NCBI RefSeq assembly: GCF_030209575.1
Contig: NZ_JARVRS010000001.1
Coordinates: forward strand, 1,860,001 to 1,924,000
Direction of reading: 5' to 3'
Length of the DNA stretch: 64,000 nucleotides
Origin: Leifsonia sp. fls2-241-R2A-40a
GTDB taxonomy: Bacteria > Actinomycetota > Actinomycetes > Actinomycetales > Microbacteriaceae
A program made the position numbers and the translations under genes. The notes below the pieces were generated by a model. The model saw only the letters and a program-made list of their open reading frames with translations, was not told the DNA's origin and did no database searches. Positions 1 to 8,349 of the stretch are shown piece by piece; positions within the stretch are counted from its first letter, which is position 1, and each line of letters begins with the position of its first letter.

Positions 1-394
1 TCTCGGCGTTCCGAACGTGGAGCAGGGCGTCCGCGAGCGCGTTCGGGATGAGCGTGACGGGTCCCGTGTGCGGGTACTCCTCCATCCGCACGACGCAGCC
101 GCCGCCGCGGGGCTGGACGTCGATGATCACGCGCTCGGAGCCGAACGGGCGCGTCTTCGCCTCGAGCACGGCCCGTTGCGGCGGATCCCACTCGTCGACC
201 CGGGTCTCGTCGTTCAACACGAGCGGCCAGACCCCGATGGAGTGGTGGAGGCGCGAGCCGACGGCGGGGTACCGGCCGTCGGCGGCGCGGAGACGCGACG
301 CCCCGACGACCCATGTCGGGTAGACCCAGGGGTCGGCGAGGACGGCGAAGACCTGCTCGGGTGTGCAGGCCATACGGCGGACGTTGACGGACAT
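1..394 (-). CDS. SRPBCC-family (polyketide cyclase/START-like) protein, 3' end outside window
   Basis: About 131 residues are visible; the gene runs off the left edge. The protein opens MSVNVRRMACTPEQVFAVLA, followed by a WVYPTWVVGA segment and later GSRLHHSIGVWPL and RVDEWDPP. This is the pattern of START/Bet v1-like SRPBCC proteins, which bind hydrophobic ligands in a helix-grip cavity. The ATG is at 394, only 4 bp after the stop of the upstream FAD oxidoreductase, and a GGAG sits in the end of that gene, so the two are almost certainly co-transcribed. The substrate is unknown. SRPBCC proteins next to CrtI-like oxidoreductases often act on lipids or isoprenoids, but that is inference. Confidence 0.75.
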   Translation of the reverse strand, partial: MSVNVRRMACTPEQVFAVLADPWVYPTWVVGASRLRAADGRYPAVGSRLHHSIGVWPLVLNDETRVDEWDPPQRAVLEAKTRPFGSERVIIDVQPRGGGCVVRMEEYPHTGPVTLIPNALADALLHVRNAE

Positions 395-398
395 GAGA

Positions 399-1940
399 TC
401 ACTGCTCCGGGAGGGTCGAGGGACGAAGCGCGTCCGGGATGAGCGGGGTGGACGCGGGCGCAATCAGTTGGTCGGCCGACGGGGCGAGGTCCGGCATCCG
501 CGAGGCGCCGAATTCGTGCCGCAGGGCGCTGCGCGCGGCGTAGTAGCCGCCGAGCCCGTGGACCCCAGGGCCGGGCGCGACCGACGCGGAGGCGAGGTAC
601 AGCCCGCGGCCCGGCATACGCCACGGGTCGGGTGAGAGGACGGGACGCGCGACCAGCTGCCCGAAGTCGGGCGCCCCGGCCGAGATGTCGCCTCCGATGT
701 AGTTCGGGTTGTGCTGCTCCATCTGCACGGCGTTCATGGTCGCCGTCCCGATGATCAGCTCGCGGAACCCCGGCGCGAACTGCTCGATGCGCCGGATGAT
801 CGCCTCCGTCCGATCCTCTGTGGAGCCGTGCGGCACGTGCGTGTACGTCCACAGCACGTGCTTGCCGGCGGGCGCGCGCGTCGGGTCGAACAGCGACGGC
901 TGCGAGACCAGGACATACGGCGGATCGCTCTGCCGTCCGGCGGCCACGTCGCGTTCGGCCCGGGCCGTCTCCGCGCGCGAGCCGCCCAGGTGGACGGTGC
1001 CCGTCTCGTACAGCTCCGGGTTCGTCCACGGCACCGGCCCGGAGAGGGCGAAGTCGGCCTTGAACACGCCGTTGCCGTCACGGAAACGGGCGACCTTCGC
1101 GAGGTAGCCGGCCGGCAGGCGGTCCTCGCCGAGGCGGGCCGCCGTCTTCACATGGGTGTCGAATACGACGACGCGGGAGTCCGGGAGTTCGGCGAGCGAC
1201 TCGACCGGGGTGTCGGTCACGACCTCCCCGCCGTGCGCCTCGATGTCGGCGACCATGGCGTCGGCGATCGCCTGACTGCCGCCGATCGGGATGGGCCAGC
1301 CGCGCGCGTGCGCGTAGGTCGCCAGCGTCAGACCGGCAGCCGCGCCGGCGACGCTCGGAAGCGGGAGCGTCGTGTGGGCGAATACCCCGGCCAGCAGCGC
1401 GCCGGGCGCCTCGGTGCGGAAGGGCACGTCCCACAACGGACTGCCGAGCCCCAGGGCGGTGAGCCCGAAGCGGGCCGCAACCAGGGGATGCCGCGGCACC
1501 TGCAGCAGTTCGGACCCGGTGAACTGCGCCACCGCATCCGCCTGGCGCACCAGCGGCTCCAGCAGCGCGCGCCAGGCCGGCCCGTCCACACCGAGCCCGT
1601 CGACAGTGCGCTCCAGGTCGAGGTAGGCCATCGCGACGCGGCCGCCCTCCAGCGGATTGCCGTACGACGCACTCGGCACGGCGAAGCGCACGCGCTTGTC
1701 GAGCCCGAAACGACGGAAGAAGCCGGAGGCGAAGGCGAGGGGATGCACGGCCGAGCAGATGTCGTGCCGGAAGCCGGGCAGCGTGAGCTCCTCCGTCCGG
1801 ATGCCGCCGCCGACGGTCGGATTGCGCTCGTAGACCCGCACGGAGAGGCCTGCGCGGGCCAGGGTGACGGCCGCGGACAGCCCGTTCGGGCCCGACCCGA
1901 TGACGACGGCGTCGAGCCGGTTCGCTGAGGAGGCGGTCAT
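399..1940 (-). CDS. CrtI/phytoene-desaturase-like FAD-dependent oxidoreductase
   Basis: 513 residues. The N-terminus carries the Rossmann dinucleotide motif VIGSGPNGLSAA (residues 14-25), then the RVYERNPTVGGG segment typical of flavin amine-oxidase/phytoene desaturase enzymes. Near the C-terminus, GPGVHGLGGYYAA closes the FAD site. The frame stays open to 2072, but the ATG at 1940 is preceded by a strong AGGGAGGT, so I use it. The enzyme probably oxidises or isomerises a lipid-like substrate in the cytoplasm or at the membrane. No phytoene synthase or other carotenoid gene is visible, so a true carotenoid role is not supported. It forms an operon with the SRPBCC gene downstream. Confidence 0.85.
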   Translation of the reverse strand: MTASSANRLDAVVIGSGPNGLSAAVTLARAGLSVRVYERNPTVGGGIRTEELTLPGFRHDICSAVHPLAFASGFFRRFGLDKRVRFAVPSASYGNPLEGGRVAMAYLDLERTVDGLGVDGPAWRALLEPLVRQADAVAQFTGSELLQVPRHPLVAARFGLTALGLGSPLWDVPFRTEAPGALLAGVFAHTTLPLPSVAGAAAGLTLATYAHARGWPIPIGGSQAIADAMVADIEAHGGEVVTDTPVESLAELPDSRVVVFDTHVKTAARLGEDRLPAGYLAKVARFRDGNGVFKADFALSGPVPWTNPELYETGTVHLGGSRAETARAERDVAAGRQSDPPYVLVSQPSLFDPTRAPAGKHVLWTYTHVPHGSTEDRTEAIIRRIEQFAPGFRELIIGTATMNAVQMEQHNPNYIGGDISAGAPDFGQLVARPVLSPDPWRMPGRGLYLASASVAPGPGVHGLGGYYAARSALRHEFGASRMPDLAPSADQLIAPASTPLIPDALRPSTLPEQ

Positions 1941-2032
1941 ACCTCCCTGTATACCCCGCCCCTCGTTCGCCGCAGAGGGTGGATCGGCAGCCCGTTCACA
2001 GCATCCATGCACTATCGTTGGGAGGTCGGCTC

Positions 2033-2061
2033 TTGACACTGCGCGATCTGCGCAGATGGGT
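2033..2061 (+). promoter_or_regulatory. Candidate promoter with dyad operator in the spacer, upstream of DEAD-box helicase
   Basis: A perfect TTGACA lies at 2033-2038. It is followed by a perfect 6-bp-arm inverted repeat, CTGCGC-GATCT-GCGCAG, filling 2039-2055, exactly the 17 bp where a spacer should be. The expected -10 position (2056-2061, ATGGGT) is a poor match, so activator dependence or another sigma factor is possible. The region sits between divergent genes; the helicase leader from here to 2208 would be about 140 nt. Confidence 0.4.
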
Positions 2062-2207
2062 TTGTAAGTCAAGCGGGCCGGTTCCTCACCCGATCAGCGG
2101 TGCGGATCACACAATCGTGAACGGCCCCGGACAGTGTTCGCCCGGGAATCATTCGGTGCGCTTCAGCGTGCCGCCGCGCACTCGACATGAACCCAGGAAG
2201 AACATTC

Positions 2208-4226
2208 ATGCCCGGATACAACAACGACCGACGATCGCAGCAGCCGTCCCGAGGCGGAGCGCCGAAGAACGGCAGCCGCAGCCCCAAGCACCGCGGCTAC
2301 CGCGCCGAGGAGCCGGCCGACGGTAAGAAGGCCCGCTGGACCGCGGATGACCGCGCCGCCCGCGGCCGTTCCGTCTACGGCGCACGCGACGACAACGCCG
2401 GCCGCGGCCGCACCGAGCGCCCCAACTGGGAGCCGCGCGGCAAGGACGCACGCCGCACCGAGCGGGTGTGGGAGGAGCGCTCGCCGCGCCAGGACCGCCC
2501 CCGTCGCGACGGAGACGACCGTCCGCGTCGTCAGTTCGACGACCGCGCCGACCGTCCGCGTCGTGACTTCGGCGACCGTGACCGCACCGACCGTCCGCGT
2601 CGCGACGCCGACGACCGTCCGCGCCGTCAGTTCGACGACCGCGCAGACCGACCGCGCCGTGACTTCGGTGACCGTGACCGGACCGAGCGTCCGCGTCGCG
2701 ACGCCGACGAGCGTCCGCGTCGTGAGTACGGCGACCGGACCGAGCGTCCGCGTCGCGAGTACGACGACCGTCCCCGTCGCGACTTCGGCGACCGCGCCGA
2801 CCGTCCCCGTCGCGATTTCGGCGACCGTGACCGGACCGAGCGTCCGCGTCGCGCGTACGACGACCGTCCGCGTCGCGACTTCGGTGACCGCGCCGAGCGT
2901 CCCCGTCGCCCGTTCGACGACCGCGCCGAGCGTCCCCGTCGTGACTCCTCCTTCTACCCGTCGCGCGACGAGAAGCCGGCCTTCACGCCGACCGACGACG
3001 TCGTGCTCGAGCGCCTGCAGGCCGACGCCATCCAGGCGGAGGACGTCGAAGGCGTGACCTTCGCCGACCTCGGTCTCGGCGGCAACATCGTCCGCGCGCT
3101 GGCCGAGCTCGGCGCCGACCGGCCGTTCCCGATCCAGGCGGCTACGCTCCCCGACGTGCTCGCCGGCAAGGACGTGCTCGGCCGTGGCCGTACCGGCTCC
3201 GGTAAGACCATCGCCTTCGGCGCACCGCTCGTCGAGCGTCTGATGAAGCAGTGGGCGGAGCAGGGCAAGTCCGGCGGCAAGCGCCAGCTGGGCCGCGCAC
3301 CGCGCGCGCTCATCCTCGCCCCGACGCGCGAGCTCGCTCTGCAGATCGACCGCACCGTCCAGCCGATCGCCCGCAGTGTCGGCCTCTTCACCACGCAGAT
3401 CTACGGCGGCGTGCCGCAGGGCCGCCAGGTCGGCGCGCTGCAGCGCGGGGTCGACATCGTGATCGGCACCCCCGGCCGCATCGAGGACCTCCTCGAGCAG
3501 GGCCGCCTGGACCTCAGCGAGGTCATGGTCACCGTCCTCGACGAGGCCGACCACATGTGCGACCTCGGCTTCCTGGAGCCGGTGCAGCGCATCCTGCGCC
3601 AGACCTCGGACGGCGGCCAGAAGCTGCTGTTCTCGGCCACCCTCGACTCGGGTGTCGCGCAGCTGGTGGACGAGTTCCTCGTCGAGCCGGCCGTGCACGA
3701 GGTGGCGGGCGAGGACCAGGCGTCCTCGACCATCGACCACCGCGTGCTCGTCATCGAGCACCGCGACAAGGGCGCCATCATCGAGCAGCTCGCGGACCGC
3801 GACGGCAAGACCCTCGTCTTCGCCCGCACCCGCGCCTTCGCCGAGATGCTCGCCGAGCAGCTGGACGATGCCGGCATCCCGGCCGTCAGCCTGCACGGCG
3901 ACCTGAACCAGTCCCGCCGGACGCGCAACCTGGCCCAGCTGACCAGCGGCCGCGTGAACGTGCTGGTGGCGACGGATGTGGCCGCCCGCGGCATCCACGT
4001 CGACGACATCGACCTGGTGATCCAGGCCGACGCGCCGGACGAGTACAAGACGTACCTGCACCGCTCGGGCCGTACCGGCCGCGCCGGCAAGCAGGGAACC
4101 GTCGTCACGCTCATCCCGCGTCAGCGTCAGCGCCGCATGACCGAGCTGCTGGGCCGCGCCGAGATCGAAGCCGAGTTCGTGCCCACCGCTCCCGGCGACG
4201 ACCTGCTCCTCACCATCGCGCAGTAG
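2208..4226 (+). CDS. DEAD-box RNA helicase with long Arg/Asp-rich repeat N-terminus
   Basis: 672 residues from ATG 2208, chosen over the in-frame ATG 2187 because AGGAAG precedes it at good spacing. Helicase motifs appear in order: GRGRTGSGKT (about 325), PTRELA (about 371), TPGR, VLDEADHM (DEAD box, about 444), SAT (about 475), ATDVAARGIHV and HRSGRTGRAG (about 618). It should unwind structured RNA in the cytoplasm (ribosome assembly, cold adaptation or decay). Residues about 88-246 are near-tandem units of the type RPRRDFGDRDRTE, a charged disordered RNA-binding tail that is N-terminal here; in many bacterial DEAD-box proteins such tails are C-terminal. It is monocistronic, with a long leader and its own terminator. 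Confidence 0.95.
   Translation: MPGYNNDRRSQQPSRGGAPKNGSRSPKHRGYRAEEPADGKKARWTADDRAARGRSVYGARDDNAGRGRTERPNWEPRGKDARRTERVWEERSPRQDRPRRDGDDRPRRQFDDRADRPRRDFGDRDRTDRPRRDADDRPRRQFDDRADRPRRDFGDRDRTERPRRDADERPRREYGDRTERPRREYDDRPRRDFGDRADRPRRDFGDRDRTERPRRAYDDRPRRDFGDRAERPRRPFDDRAERPRRDSSFYPSRDEKPAFTPTDDVVLERLQADAIQAEDVEGVTFADLGLGGNIVRALAELGADRPFPIQAATLPDVLAGKDVLGRGRTGSGKTIAFGAPLVERLMKQWAEQGKSGGKRQLGRAPRALILAPTRELALQIDRTVQPIARSVGLFTTQIYGGVPQGRQVGALQRGVDIVIGTPGRIEDLLEQGRLDLSEVMVTVLDEADHMCDLGFLEPVQRILRQTSDGGQKLLFSATLDSGVAQLVDEFLVEPAVHEVAGEDQASSTIDHRVLVIEHRDKGAIIEQLADRDGKTLVFARTRAFAEMLAEQLDDAGIPAVSLHGDLNQSRRTRNLAQLTSGRVNVLVATDVAARGIHVDDIDLVIQADAPDEYKTYLHRSGRTGRAGKQGTVVTLIPRQRQRRMTELLGRAEIEAEFVPTAPGDDLLLTIAQ
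2470..2945 (+). repeat. Degenerate tandem repeats coding the helicase RDR-rich tail
   Basis: Units built on GACCGTCCGCGTCGCGAC recur about a dozen times with substitutions, encoding RPRRD/RPRRE blocks separated by FGDRDRTE, ADDRPRRQFD or EYDDR. The repeats stay in frame and keep the charge pattern, which fits selection on protein composition. They are likely length-variable between strains. Confidence 0.85.
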
Positions 4227-4242
4227 TCCCGCCGCCGAGCAC

Positions 4243-4286
4243 AGGAGAACCGCCCTCGACACGCTGTGTCGGGTGGCGGTTTTCCT
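4243..4286. terminator. Bidirectional intrinsic terminator between helicase and MarR gene
   Basis: A long hairpin: arm 4243-4262, loop GCT, arm 4266-4286, with CGACAC/GTGTCG and AACCGCC/GGCGGTT pairing and TTTTCC following the GC stem. It lies between converging genes, so it can end both transcripts. Confidence 0.75.
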
Positions 4287-4304
4287 GTTCTCGGGGGCCG
4301 GGGA

Positions 4305-4787
4305 TCAGCCTGGTTCGCCGGGCTGCGGTGGGACCAGGGTGAACCGGCCGTCGTCGTCCGCGTCCCCGCTCGCGGCGCGCGCGAACGCAGCGAAGGCCCT
4401 GGTCGCGGCCTCTCGCTCCTCTGGCGGCATCGCGGCGAACACGTCGGCGATCGCTTGTCGCCGGTGCCCGATGACGTGCTCCACGAGGCGTCTGCCCCGG
4501 CGCGTCAGGGTGAGCCGGACGTAGCGGCGGTCAGCAGGGTGTTCGCGGCGCTCCACGAGCCCGGCACGCACGAGCTTGTCGCTCAGGCGGGTCGCGTTGG
4601 AGGCGTGGATGCCGAGTTCGGCGGCAACGTCGCCCGGTGTCTGAGGTCCGTGCCGCGCCATCAGGACCAGTACTCGCAACTGGGGCGATGTCACGGTGTC
4701 TTCGACTTCCATGACCGACCGAGCGGCCACCCGCATCAGCACGTCCGCTGCGCGCAGCGCTGCCTCCAACTGTTCCTCGTCGCCCAC
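4305..4787 (-). CDS. MarR-family transcriptional regulator
   Basis: 160 residues from a GTG at 4787 with AAAGGA upstream. A winged-helix core is clear: SPQLRVLVLMARHGPQTPGD, then AAELGIHASNATRLSDKLV as recognition helix, then the wing ERREHPADRRYVRLTLT. MarR dimers bind palindromes and release DNA on binding small phenolic or oxidised ligands. The gene diverges from the small repeat protein at 4904. The 116-bp gap holds two copies of TTGCG-N4-CGCAA, so autorepression plus control of the neighbour is the simplest reading. The C-terminus is acidic (GDADDDGRF). The ligand is unknown. Confidence 0.9.
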   Translation of the reverse strand: MGDEEQLEAALRAADVLMRVAARSVMEVEDTVTSPQLRVLVLMARHGPQTPGDVAAELGIHASNATRLSDKLVRAGLVERREHPADRRYVRLTLTRRGRRLVEHVIGHRRQAIADVFAAMPPEEREAATRAFAAFARAASGDADDDGRFTLVPPQPGEPG

Positions 4788-4810
4788 AGATCCTTTCTAT
4801 CGCAAATCCA

Positions 4811-4824
4811 TTGCGTCGACGCAA
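4811..4824. promoter_or_regulatory. Candidate MarR operator 1
   Basis: A perfect palindrome, TTGCG-TCGA-CGCAA, just upstream of the MarR GTG start. A further CGCAA half-site at 4801-4805 overlaps the arrangement. It has the same arm sequence and 4-bp spacer as the site at 4873-4886. Confidence 0.65.
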
Positions 4825-4872
4825 GACTTCCCAGTATCCGGCTATGTTCATCAGTCCTGGACGGTGAGATAA

Positions 4873-4886
4873 TTGCGCTATCGCAA
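4873..4886. promoter_or_regulatory. Candidate MarR operator 2
   Basis: TTGCG-CTAT-CGCAA, extended by one matching A/T pair at 4872/4887, ends just before the AAGGAGG of the small repeat-protein gene. Bound repressor here would block transcription or elongation into that gene. The centre is 62 bp from operator 1. Confidence 0.65.
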
Positions 4887-4903
4887 TCAAGGAGGCGGTG
4901 ACC

Positions 4904-5134
4904 ATGGTCCAGCAGAACGAACGCGACGGACTCGAAGGCCGCTACACGCAGGCGGATCCGGAGGCGCCGGAAGAACGGCGCGTCCACGGGCAGTACACAG
5001 AGCGGGAGGGCGTCGGGCCGGACGTCGAGGTGTCCGGAACCTACATCGGGGCGGAGCGCGACGGCGAGGAACCGCTCGTGCGGAGCACCCACCACCGCGG
5101 CGGCAACTACCCCAAGTCCGAGCACGACAAGTGA
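4904..5134 (+). CDS. Small hydrophilic protein with four G-x-Y repeats, unknown function
   Basis: 76 residues from ATG 4904. An in-frame GTG at 4898 is too close to the AAGGAGG at 4889-4895. The protein is highly charged, without hydrophobic segments, and is built on a recurring motif: GRYTQAD (12-18), GQYTERE (29-35), GTYIGAE (45-51) and GNYPKSE (67-73). I do not recognise a named family. Its strong Shine-Dalgarno and the shared operators point to high, inducible expression under the divergent MarR. A disordered stress-type protein is possible but unproven. Confidence 0.75.
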   Translation: MVQQNERDGLEGRYTQADPEAPEERRVHGQYTEREGVGPDVEVSGTYIGAERDGEEPLVRSTHHRGGNYPKSEHDK

Positions 5135-5149
5135 CGCTCCGCGCCGGGA

Positions 5150-6982
5150 TCACGCGTCGTCGTCGCCCCGATCCCGGTGCAGCGCGCCCTTCACGCGTTC
5201 GACGCCCTCGGTGACGAGGGAGGCGGCGGAGTCCTTGATCGCGCCGAGACCCTCGGGGTCGCCCTTCAGCAGCGCCTTCGCCGTGTTCACGGCGAACTCC
5301 GCCGTGATCTGCGGCGGGAGCGGCGGCACGTTCTTGCTCGTGTGCGCGTCGATGAGCGTGACGCCGCGATGGGCGAAGGCAGCGTCCCACGCCGCCTCGA
5401 TGTCGTCGTCCTTCTCCACTGTGATGCCGTTGAAGCCCAGCAGGCGCGCCCACCCGGCGTAGTCGACGGACTCGACGTCCTGCGCGGTCGGCCACAGCGG
5501 GTTGCCGTCCTCGGTGCGCATCTCCCACGAGACCTGCGTCAGATCGTCGTTGTGCAGTACCAGCACGATGAACGTCGGATCCGACCAGCGCGACAAGTAC
5601 TTCTTGATCGTGATCAGCTCGTTCATGCCGAGCATCTGGAAGGCGCCGTCGCCGATCGTGCACACCACGGTCCGGTCCGGGTACCCGAACTTCGCCGCCT
5701 CGGCGTACGGCATCGCCGCCAGCATCGTGGCGAGCCGACCGGACAGATCGCCGCGCATCCCGTCGTGCATCCGGATGTAGTGGCCGTACCAGTCGGCGGT
5801 CGTGCCCGCGTCCGCCGTGACGATCGCACCGGCCGGGAGGCGCTTGTTCAGCTCGCGGAACACCCTCCGGGGGTTCACGCCGTCGTCGTACGCCTGGTCC
5901 GCCTGGGCGTCGAGCTCTTCGTCCCAGTCGCGCATCCCGCTCGCGACCTTCTCCTGCCAGGACAGGTCGGCCTTCTGCGTCAGGAGCGGGATCAGGCCCC
6001 GCAGCGCCGTCTTCACGTCGGCCCAGATGCTCACCTCGGTCGGGTAGCGCAGGCCCAGCTGTTCGGGCCGCAGGTCGATCTGCACGGCACGGGCCTGACC
6101 TGACGCCGGCAGGAACTGACCGTACGGGTAGTTGGTGCCGAGCAGCACGAGGGTGTCGCAGTCCTTCATCTGGGCGGAACTCGCCCGCGATCCCAGCAGG
6201 CCCAGTTGCTGCGTGTGGAACGGGACATCCGACGGTACGACCTGCTTGCCGCGCAGCGACGTGACGATCCCGGCCCCGGCGAGCCGCGCGGCCTCGAGCA
6301 CCTCGTCCGTCGCGCCGTTCGCGCCGTGACCGACGAGGAACGTGACACGTTCGCCGGCGTTGATGAGGTCCGCAGCGGCCTGCAGCTGCTCCGGGGGCGG
6401 CGCGATCGCCGTGGAGGGCGCGACCGCGCTCGACCGCGAGACCCACATCTCCGCCTTCGGCTCGGTCATCTTCTCGCCCTGCACGTCGTGCGGGAGGACG
6501 ATCACGCACGGCTGCAGCCGGGTGATCGCGGTCCGGAAGGCGGTGTCCACCACGGCCTGTGCCTGGGCGGGCGAGACGATCGTCTGCACATACGCGGCGA
6601 CATCCGCGAAGGTGCGCTCGAGGTTGCTCTCCTGCTGGTTGAAGGTCCCCAGCGAGTCGAGGCCCTGCTGGCCGACGATGGCGACGACCGGCTGGTTGTC
6701 CATCTTCGCGTCGTACAGCCCGTTGATCAGGTGGAAGCCGCCGGGGCTCGACGTCGCGATGCACACACCCACCTCGCCGGTGAACTTGGCGTGCGCGGTC
6801 GCCATGAGCGCCGCGATCTCCTCGTGCGTCGGCCGGATGTACTCCAGCCCCTCGCCGTCGCGCTCCGCCTTCCCGAGCGCGCCGTCGAACTCGCCGATGC
6901 CGTCGCCGGGGAAGCCGAACACCCTCCGCACGCCCCAGTCCCGGATGCGCTGGATCACGAAATCGCTCACCGTCGTCGCCAT
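5150..6982 (-). CDS. Thiamine-diphosphate-dependent enzyme, pyruvate oxidase-like
   Basis: 610 residues, ATG with GAGGAG upstream. It has the POX/AHAS three-domain layout: N-terminal PYR domain with the activating Glu in PTHEEIAALM (about 53), a central NAD/FAD-type domain, and a C-terminal PP domain with CTIGDGAFQM (about 440) and the metal-ligand region VLHNDDL. Pyruvate oxidase, pyruvate dehydrogenase (quinone) and acetolactate synthase share this fold. The FGFPGDGIGEFDGAL opening resembles the pyruvate oxidase-like group. It is the last gene of a four-gene operon behind an NDH-2-like gene (31-bp gap), suggesting a respiratory or carbon-overflow role. Exact substrate is uncertain. Confidence 0.85.
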   Translation of the reverse strand: MATTVSDFVIQRIRDWGVRRVFGFPGDGIGEFDGALGKAERDGEGLEYIRPTHEEIAALMATAHAKFTGEVGVCIATSSPGGFHLINGLYDAKMDNQPVVAIVGQQGLDSLGTFNQQESNLERTFADVAAYVQTIVSPAQAQAVVDTAFRTAITRLQPCVIVLPHDVQGEKMTEPKAEMWVSRSSAVAPSTAIAPPPEQLQAAADLINAGERVTFLVGHGANGATDEVLEAARLAGAGIVTSLRGKQVVPSDVPFHTQQLGLLGSRASSAQMKDCDTLVLLGTNYPYGQFLPASGQARAVQIDLRPEQLGLRYPTEVSIWADVKTALRGLIPLLTQKADLSWQEKVASGMRDWDEELDAQADQAYDDGVNPRRVFRELNKRLPAGAIVTADAGTTADWYGHYIRMHDGMRGDLSGRLATMLAAMPYAEAAKFGYPDRTVVCTIGDGAFQMLGMNELITIKKYLSRWSDPTFIVLVLHNDDLTQVSWEMRTEDGNPLWPTAQDVESVDYAGWARLLGFNGITVEKDDDIEAAWDAAFAHRGVTLIDAHTSKNVPPLPPQITAEFAVNTAKALLKGDPEGLGAIKDSAASLVTEGVERVKGALHRDRGDDDA

Positions 6983-7013
6983 GCTGTCTCCTCGTCGTTC
7001 TCGTTCTGAGCGG

Positions 7014-8345
7014 TCAGTCGTGCGACTGCGCCGCAGCCGCCTCGCGGAAGCGCGCCCGCGGGTCCTTCGCGGTCCCCACCGGCGCGGTATCGCGCGGCGT
7101 CAGCCCGTTGCCCACCCAGCCGAGCACCAGCCGGAACCGCCGCGCCACGCTGGGCAGCGCGATGGCGTGGTACACCTTGTCGACCGCCCACGCCGCGACG
7201 CCGCGCAGCGGGATCCCCCGCACCACGGCCGCGCCGCGCATCCCGCTGTAGCTGGCGAGCGTGCCGAGCGTGCGGTGCCGGTACTCGACCAGGTCCTGGC
7301 CGGCCGCGGCCCTGCGGAGGTTCTCGGCCAGGACCCGCGCCTCGCGGATCGCGTTCTGCGCGTTCGGCGGATAGTAGGCCGGCTGCTTCCCGGCCGTCAG
7401 GTCGGGCACCTGCGCGTCGTCGCCGAGCGCCCAGACGCCGTCGATCGGGGTGCCGTCGTCGTCGACCGCCTGCAGGCGGGCATTGCACTGAACGTGACCC
7501 TTCGGGCCGCGCGGTGCGTCGGTCCGGTCGAGGATCGGGTTCGGCGTGACACCCGCCACCCAGACGAGCGTGTCGGCCGGATGCGTCTCGCCGTTGCTGA
7601 GCACCACTTCGCCGTTCTCGCAGCTCTTCATCTCGGTGTGGAGCAGCACGCGGATGCCCCGGCGCCGCAGCAGCTTCAGAGTCCACGCGGACAGCTGCGG
7701 GGGGAGTTCGGCGGCGATCCGTCCGGCGGCCTCGATGAGGAGCCACTCCATCCGCTCGCCGTCGAGCTCAGGGAACCGGTCGAGCTGGTTGCTCGCGAGG
7801 CGCTGCAACTCGGCGATCGCCTCCACGCCCGTGTACCCGCCTCCGACGAAGACGAAGGTCAGTGCGCGTCTCCGCTCGGCCGCGTCGCGGGTGGATGCGG
7901 CGAAGCGGATGCGCTCGAGAACGTGATCACGCAGGAAGGCGGCCTCCTCGATGCTCGAGAAGCCGATGGCGTTCTCGGCGAGACCTGGGATCGGCAGCGT
8001 CTTGGTGACGGCGCCCAGGGCGAACACGACGTGGTCGTAGTGCAGGGCGCGCTGGGTGCCGTCGAGGGCGCGCACGACCGCGACCTTCGCTCCAGTGTCC
8101 ACCGACTCGAGCGCCCCGGCCACCAGCTCGGCGTTCTTCAGCGGCCGCCGGAGCGGCACCGCCGTCTCACGCGGCTGCGTCTCGCCACCGGCCACCTCGG
8201 GCAGCAGGGGCTTGTAGGTGAGGGAGGGCTCCGCCTCGACCACGGTCAGCCGCAGCCGATGGGCGGCGGCGTCGCGTCGAAGCGCGCGGGCCAGCGTGAA
8301 CCCGGCGAATCCTGCGCCGAGAACCAGGATGTGCGGTTCGGTCAT
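7014..8345 (-). CDS. Type II NADH dehydrogenase-like FAD oxidoreductase
   Basis: 443 residues. ATG 8345 has GAGGAG upstream; the frame is open further but that would run into the GH15 gene. There are two Rossmann motifs: LVLGAGFAGFTLARAL near the N-terminus for FAD and FVFVGGGYTGVEAIAEL at about 165 for NAD(P)H. VWALGDDAQVPDL later marks the FAD ribityl site. The C-terminus (about 380-443) has the amphipathic, Arg-rich pattern used by NDH-2 enzymes to dock on the membrane. It would pass electrons from NADH to quinone without pumping protons. It starts 4 bp after the GH15 stop, so translation is likely coupled. Confidence 0.88.
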   Translation of the reverse strand: MTEPHILVLGAGFAGFTLARALRRDAAAHRLRLTVVEAEPSLTYKPLLPEVAGGETQPRETAVPLRRPLKNAELVAGALESVDTGAKVAVVRALDGTQRALHYDHVVFALGAVTKTLPIPGLAENAIGFSSIEEAAFLRDHVLERIRFAASTRDAAERRRALTFVFVGGGYTGVEAIAELQRLASNQLDRFPELDGERMEWLLIEAAGRIAAELPPQLSAWTLKLLRRRGIRVLLHTEMKSCENGEVVLSNGETHPADTLVWVAGVTPNPILDRTDAPRGPKGHVQCNARLQAVDDDGTPIDGVWALGDDAQVPDLTAGKQPAYYPPNAQNAIREARVLAENLRRAAAGQDLVEYRHRTLGTLASYSGMRGAAVVRGIPLRGVAAWAVDKVYHAIALPSVARRFRLVLGWVGNGLTPRDTAPVGTAKDPRARFREAAAAQSHD

Positions 8346-8349
8346 GTGC

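Noticed and set aside
2163-4262. A 699-codon frame antisense to the helicase
   Set aside because: Its translation is low-complexity (TGTLGAV, ATRT repeats), the mirror of the sense repeats, with no known motif.
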